Shown here: positions 61,612 through 64,000 of the stretch, piece after piece
Numbering within the stretch: the first letter of the stretch is position 1
Layout of the letters: the number at the start of each line of letters is the position of its first letter
Assembly: GCF_001456025.1 (NCBI RefSeq)
Contig: NZ_LMTZ01000091.1
Location: 1 to 64,000, forward strand
Length of the DNA: 64,000 nt
Direction: 5' to 3'
DNA from: Mastigocoleus testarum BC008
GTDB lineage: Bacteria > Cyanobacteriota > Cyanobacteriia > Cyanobacteriales > Nostocaceae
Notes under the pieces: generated by a model
What the model saw: only the letters and a program-made list of their open reading frames with translations
Database searches by the model: none
Told to the model about the DNA's origin: nothing
Translations under genes and position numbers: made by a program

Positions 61612-62274
61612 TTAATCTTGGGGGATTTGAATAAATTTTGCATTGCAACGATTCATCGCTTTTTCCACGCCTTGCTTGAGAGACAATTCAACACATTCGA
61701 CAACAAATTCTAATATTTCTGGCAGAATTTGGTTCTCAACTGCCGAAAAACGCCCTAAAACATGGGAAACTGTATGCTTGTTGCTATTGGGAACATTAGG
61801 TTTATTTGGTTTGCCAATACCAATTCGCAAGCGGGGAAAATTCTGAGTACCAAGGTGAGATATTGTACTTTTTATCCCATTGTGTCCCCCTGCAGAACCA
61901 GATAAACGCAAACGAGTTTTACCTATGGGTAAATCGAGTTCATCGTAAATCACCAAAACAGATTCTGGAGAAATTTTAAACCAGTTTGTGGCTGCGCTAA
62001 TTGCTTCTCCCGAACGATTCATATAAGTCAGTGGTTTAAGTAAACGGATTTTTTCACTTCCGAAACAAATACCTTCCCCATATTCCGATTTAAATTTACG
62101 ATTTTGCGCCAACGAAATTTGCCAGTATTTCGATAAAGCATCAATCGCAGCAAAACCAATGTTATGGCGTGTTTTATCGTATTTTGGTTCTGGATTTCCT
62201 AATCCGACGATTATTTTGGGAATTACTAATTCTTTCTTAGTTGTTTCACTCACTTTTATGCTTTCATTGGTCAT
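61612..62274 (-). CDS. pth: Peptidyl-tRNA hydrolase
   Basis: 220 residues. The core begins PKIIVGLGNPEPKYDKTRHNIGF with the catalytic His20-equivalent in TRHN; then LKPLTYMNRSGEAI, VLVIYDELDLPIGKTRLRLSGSAGGHNGIKSTISHLGT with the Asp/Gly/His motif. It releases tRNA from prematurely dropped peptidyl-tRNA. The first 16 residues (MTNESIKVSETTKKEL) are an extension of the type seen in several cyanobacteria. Confidence 0.97.
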   Translation of the reverse strand: MTNESIKVSETTKKELVIPKIIVGLGNPEPKYDKTRHNIGFAAIDALSKYWQISLAQNRKFKSEYGEGICFGSEKIRLLKPLTYMNRSGEAISAATNWFKISPESVLVIYDELDLPIGKTRLRLSGSAGGHNGIKSTISHLGTQNFPRLRIGIGKPNKPNVPNSNKHTVSHVLGRFSAVENQILPEILEFVVECVELSLKQGVEKAMNRCNAKFIQIPQD

Positions 62275-62723
62275 AGATCGATTTTCTTCGCAATAACTGT
62301 ATTTAATTAATGTTAATTGTTTGGGGAGAAGGTTTAAATATTTAAATAAAGCTTTCTTTAAATAATCGTGAATTAATTCTCACGAGGACACAATGGAAGA
62401 AAATTAATCTTTAATTTCTTTATCATTATTATGAGTCGAGTTGATATTAATTATCAGTATTATTAATTATTTGTATGGGAGGTTCGCACACTTCAAATGC
62501 ATTGATTATAAATTCAAACTAGCGTAAATTTTATACTTATTTTTAACAGAGTAAGAGGGAACCACACAATCAAAAATTTTAGGCAAAATTTTTTAGGTTC
62601 CCTCCATTACACAACCAAGTTCTAATGAAGTTGGAGAATTTCGGCTAGTTTTCTTAAAAGAAGATCCAAAGAGTAAATCACTACTCGTTAATATGCTAGG
62701 GATTCGCTGTTCCCATAAATTAA
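62275..62723. other. Intergenic gap with psbO 3' hairpin
   Basis: A 9-bp inverted repeat GAGGGAACC (62555-62563) / GGTTCCCTC (62596-62604) lies about 120-170 nt downstream of psbO; its long AT-rich loop may fold further. The remainder is AT-rich with no gene. Confidence 0.5.
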
Positions 62724-63557
62724 TTAAGCATCAGCAGATTCTACAAGACCGTAAAATATACCTTGAATTTTGACTTCCTTAGGATCACCAGCACCTAAAT
62801 CTGTATCAGAAGGCTGTTCGCTGATAAAGGTACCAGCAATTTCGCCAGTGTCGCTGTTGACTTTAGAGATAGACAAAGACATTTTTCCATCTAGAACTTC
62901 AGTGCGCTTAACATTTGCACGAAGTAATTCTTCATCATCTGCTTGGGCAGGAAGAGCCACTGCATTATCATAACCAGTAGCAACACCACGACCTTTGGGG
63001 TCAAGGAAAGTTGCACCACGATATGAAGGAACTCGGAAAGCACCTTTAAAATCAGTTGAAGTATTAATACTGGTTAATCCAGGTTGTGTTTCACCTGTAA
63101 AACCTTTAACAGTAAAGAGGAAAGGTATACTCTCACCACCAGGAAGTTTTACGGTAGTTGCTTGAAAGTCAAAACCTTCTCTTTCTTTAAAAGTTAGACT
63201 ACCATCAGAATTAATGATTAAATCGCCTTGAATCTGATCCAAACTAGAAGTCTTACGAGTCAATAATTTTCCGGCTACAAATTCAGCCTCTTGGCGTTTG
63301 TTTGCGGGTTCTTCTTTGACAAAGTAATTTGTTGGCTGTAAACAAAGTTCTTTAATTTTATAAGATTTGCTCGAGTCAATAGGAATTGAACCCCGACTGG
63401 TTTCTGATAATTTGGGACATATGTTTGCTAAGCCTGTATTTCTAATTTGGTCATAGCTTAGTACATCATTGCTTCCAGCTGTTGGACCCTCGCTACAAGC
63501 GGTGAGAAACCCCAGACATAAAGCTAAGACAGCAACAAGTAAAGTGCGAAACCTCAT
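62724..63557 (-). CDS. psbO: Photosystem II manganese-stabilising protein PsbO
   Basis: 277 residues from ATG 63557, with GAGG 7 nt upstream; the frame back to 63575 opens only at TTG. The lipoprotein-type signal MRFRTLLVAVLALCLGFLTACSEG is typical of cyanobacterial PsbO. The mature part has LSYDQIRNTGLANICPKL, CLQPTNYFVKEE with the conserved Cys pair (ICP...LCLQP), GDLIINSDGSLTFKEREGFDFQ and PSYRGATFLDPKGRGVATGYDNAVALPA. It shields and stabilises the water-oxidising Mn cluster in the thylakoid lumen. Confidence 0.97.
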   Translation of the reverse strand: MRFRTLLVAVLALCLGFLTACSEGPTAGSNDVLSYDQIRNTGLANICPKLSETSRGSIPIDSSKSYKIKELCLQPTNYFVKEEPANKRQEAEFVAGKLLTRKTSSLDQIQGDLIINSDGSLTFKEREGFDFQATTVKLPGGESIPFLFTVKGFTGETQPGLTSINTSTDFKGAFRVPSYRGATFLDPKGRGVATGYDNAVALPAQADDEELLRANVKRTEVLDGKMSLSISKVNSDTGEIAGTFISEQPSDTDLGAGDPKEVKIQGIFYGLVESADA

Positions 63558-64000
63558 GGTCAACCTCAATGTCAAAATTTAATATCTAAGTTGTCAAATT
63601 ACTCTGCTAAACATACTTAAACGTATCATGTTTGTCCTTAGCAGGGTGTAATACCCAATTTTTATGGCTATTTAAGCCAGATCATACGATTTTTTTTAAC
63701 TCAAAATCAAAACATCATGCCACCACTTGGACAAAGTAATATGGTTTTTAGTTGAACGATCGTAGACGTACTAATTTTTAGCTTAATACTCAAAGGGTGC
63801 TGAAATAATAGGAATTTATGATTTTATGGAAATTTTGGACCAGCATTTTTTCACAGTTAATTGTTAAGTTTTAAAACTTAAGGCTAAAATCTATTGTTCA
63901 ATAAAATCCGTTAAATCTCCTGCTGCCTCAATAAAGTATCATAAGCTACTTTGTTCTCCGAGTCTGTTTCATCTAAATGAGAGCCAAGCGATTAGTGAGA
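63558..64000. other. Region upstream of psbO to the window edge
   Basis: No gene supported. AT-rich; it should contain the psbO promoter. The next gene lies outside the window. Confidence 0.4.

Overview
The window comes from an AT-rich cyanobacterial chromosome, almost certainly a filamentous, heterocyst-type (Nostocales-like) organism. The taxonomic evidence is psbO, a CrtO-type carotenoid ketolase, hetZ followed directly by patU, tandem AMIN-domain amidases of the AmiC type, and interspersed heptanucleotide repeats and GC-rich palindromic repeats between genes. I see no rRNA, tRNA, CRISPR array, prophage or intact transposase. Most genes are core or lineage-conserved, and the accessory content lies mainly in the intergenic DNA.

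Layout. 0.1-8.1 kb: a PDZ protein, crtO, a DUF2243 membrane protein, a DUF547 lipoprotein, and a two-gene glycosyltransferase operon (GT2 plus a GT-C membrane enzyme). 8.7-12.7 kb: a 2-oxoglutarate/Fe(II) oxygenase, then a likely stress cluster of a MarR regulator, an NTF2/SnoaL-fold protein and a glutathionyl-hydroquinone reductase, with repeated dyads that look like operators. 13.0-15.1 kb: a 59-codon small membrane-protein gene too short for ordinary gene calling, tenA and a pentapeptide/TPR protein. 15.1-17 kb is gene-poor. 17-26.9 kb: hemC, glgA, wecB, a small membrane protein, a PilT-family ATPase, a two-domain KaiB-like protein and a GH13 amylase. 27.8-32.7 kb: a NapH-like polyferredoxin, YjbQ, an aminotransferase and ribD. 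33.2-35.8 kb: the mreBCD operon. 36.1-40.5 kb: ssb, a very regular 17-bp x 47 tandem array, a SIMPL protein, an EVE protein and a cation/proton antiporter. 41.5-56.6 kb: a cell-wall and differentiation block of amiC, amiC paralogue, murI, a 53-codon membrane protein, a solanesyl/polyprenyl diphosphate synthase, a conserved hypothetical, hetZ, patU and a transglutaminase-fold membrane protein. 56.8-63.6 kb: two rpsU paralogues (one behind a decayed RRM RNA-binding-protein gene), cysQ, a PfkB kinase, rsmI, pth and psbO.

How the genes work together. The 41.5-56.6 kb block joins septal peptidoglycan remodelling (AmiC), precursor supply (MurI) and early heterocyst/pattern control (HetZ, PatU). From memory this gene order resembles the amiC1-amiC2 to hetZ-patU region of Anabaena PCC 7120. 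MreBCD adds cell-shape control.

The most noteworthy observations are the 17-bp array between ssb and the SIMPL gene, the KaiB-domain fusion protein, the transglutaminase-like protein next to hetZ-patU that has lost its Cys and His, the rbp pseudogene upstream of rpsU, two unannotated small membrane-protein genes, the repeated MarR-type dyads, and inverted repeat cassettes bracketing the wecB-pilT segment. All function calls come from reading the sequence and recalling families; no database search was run.
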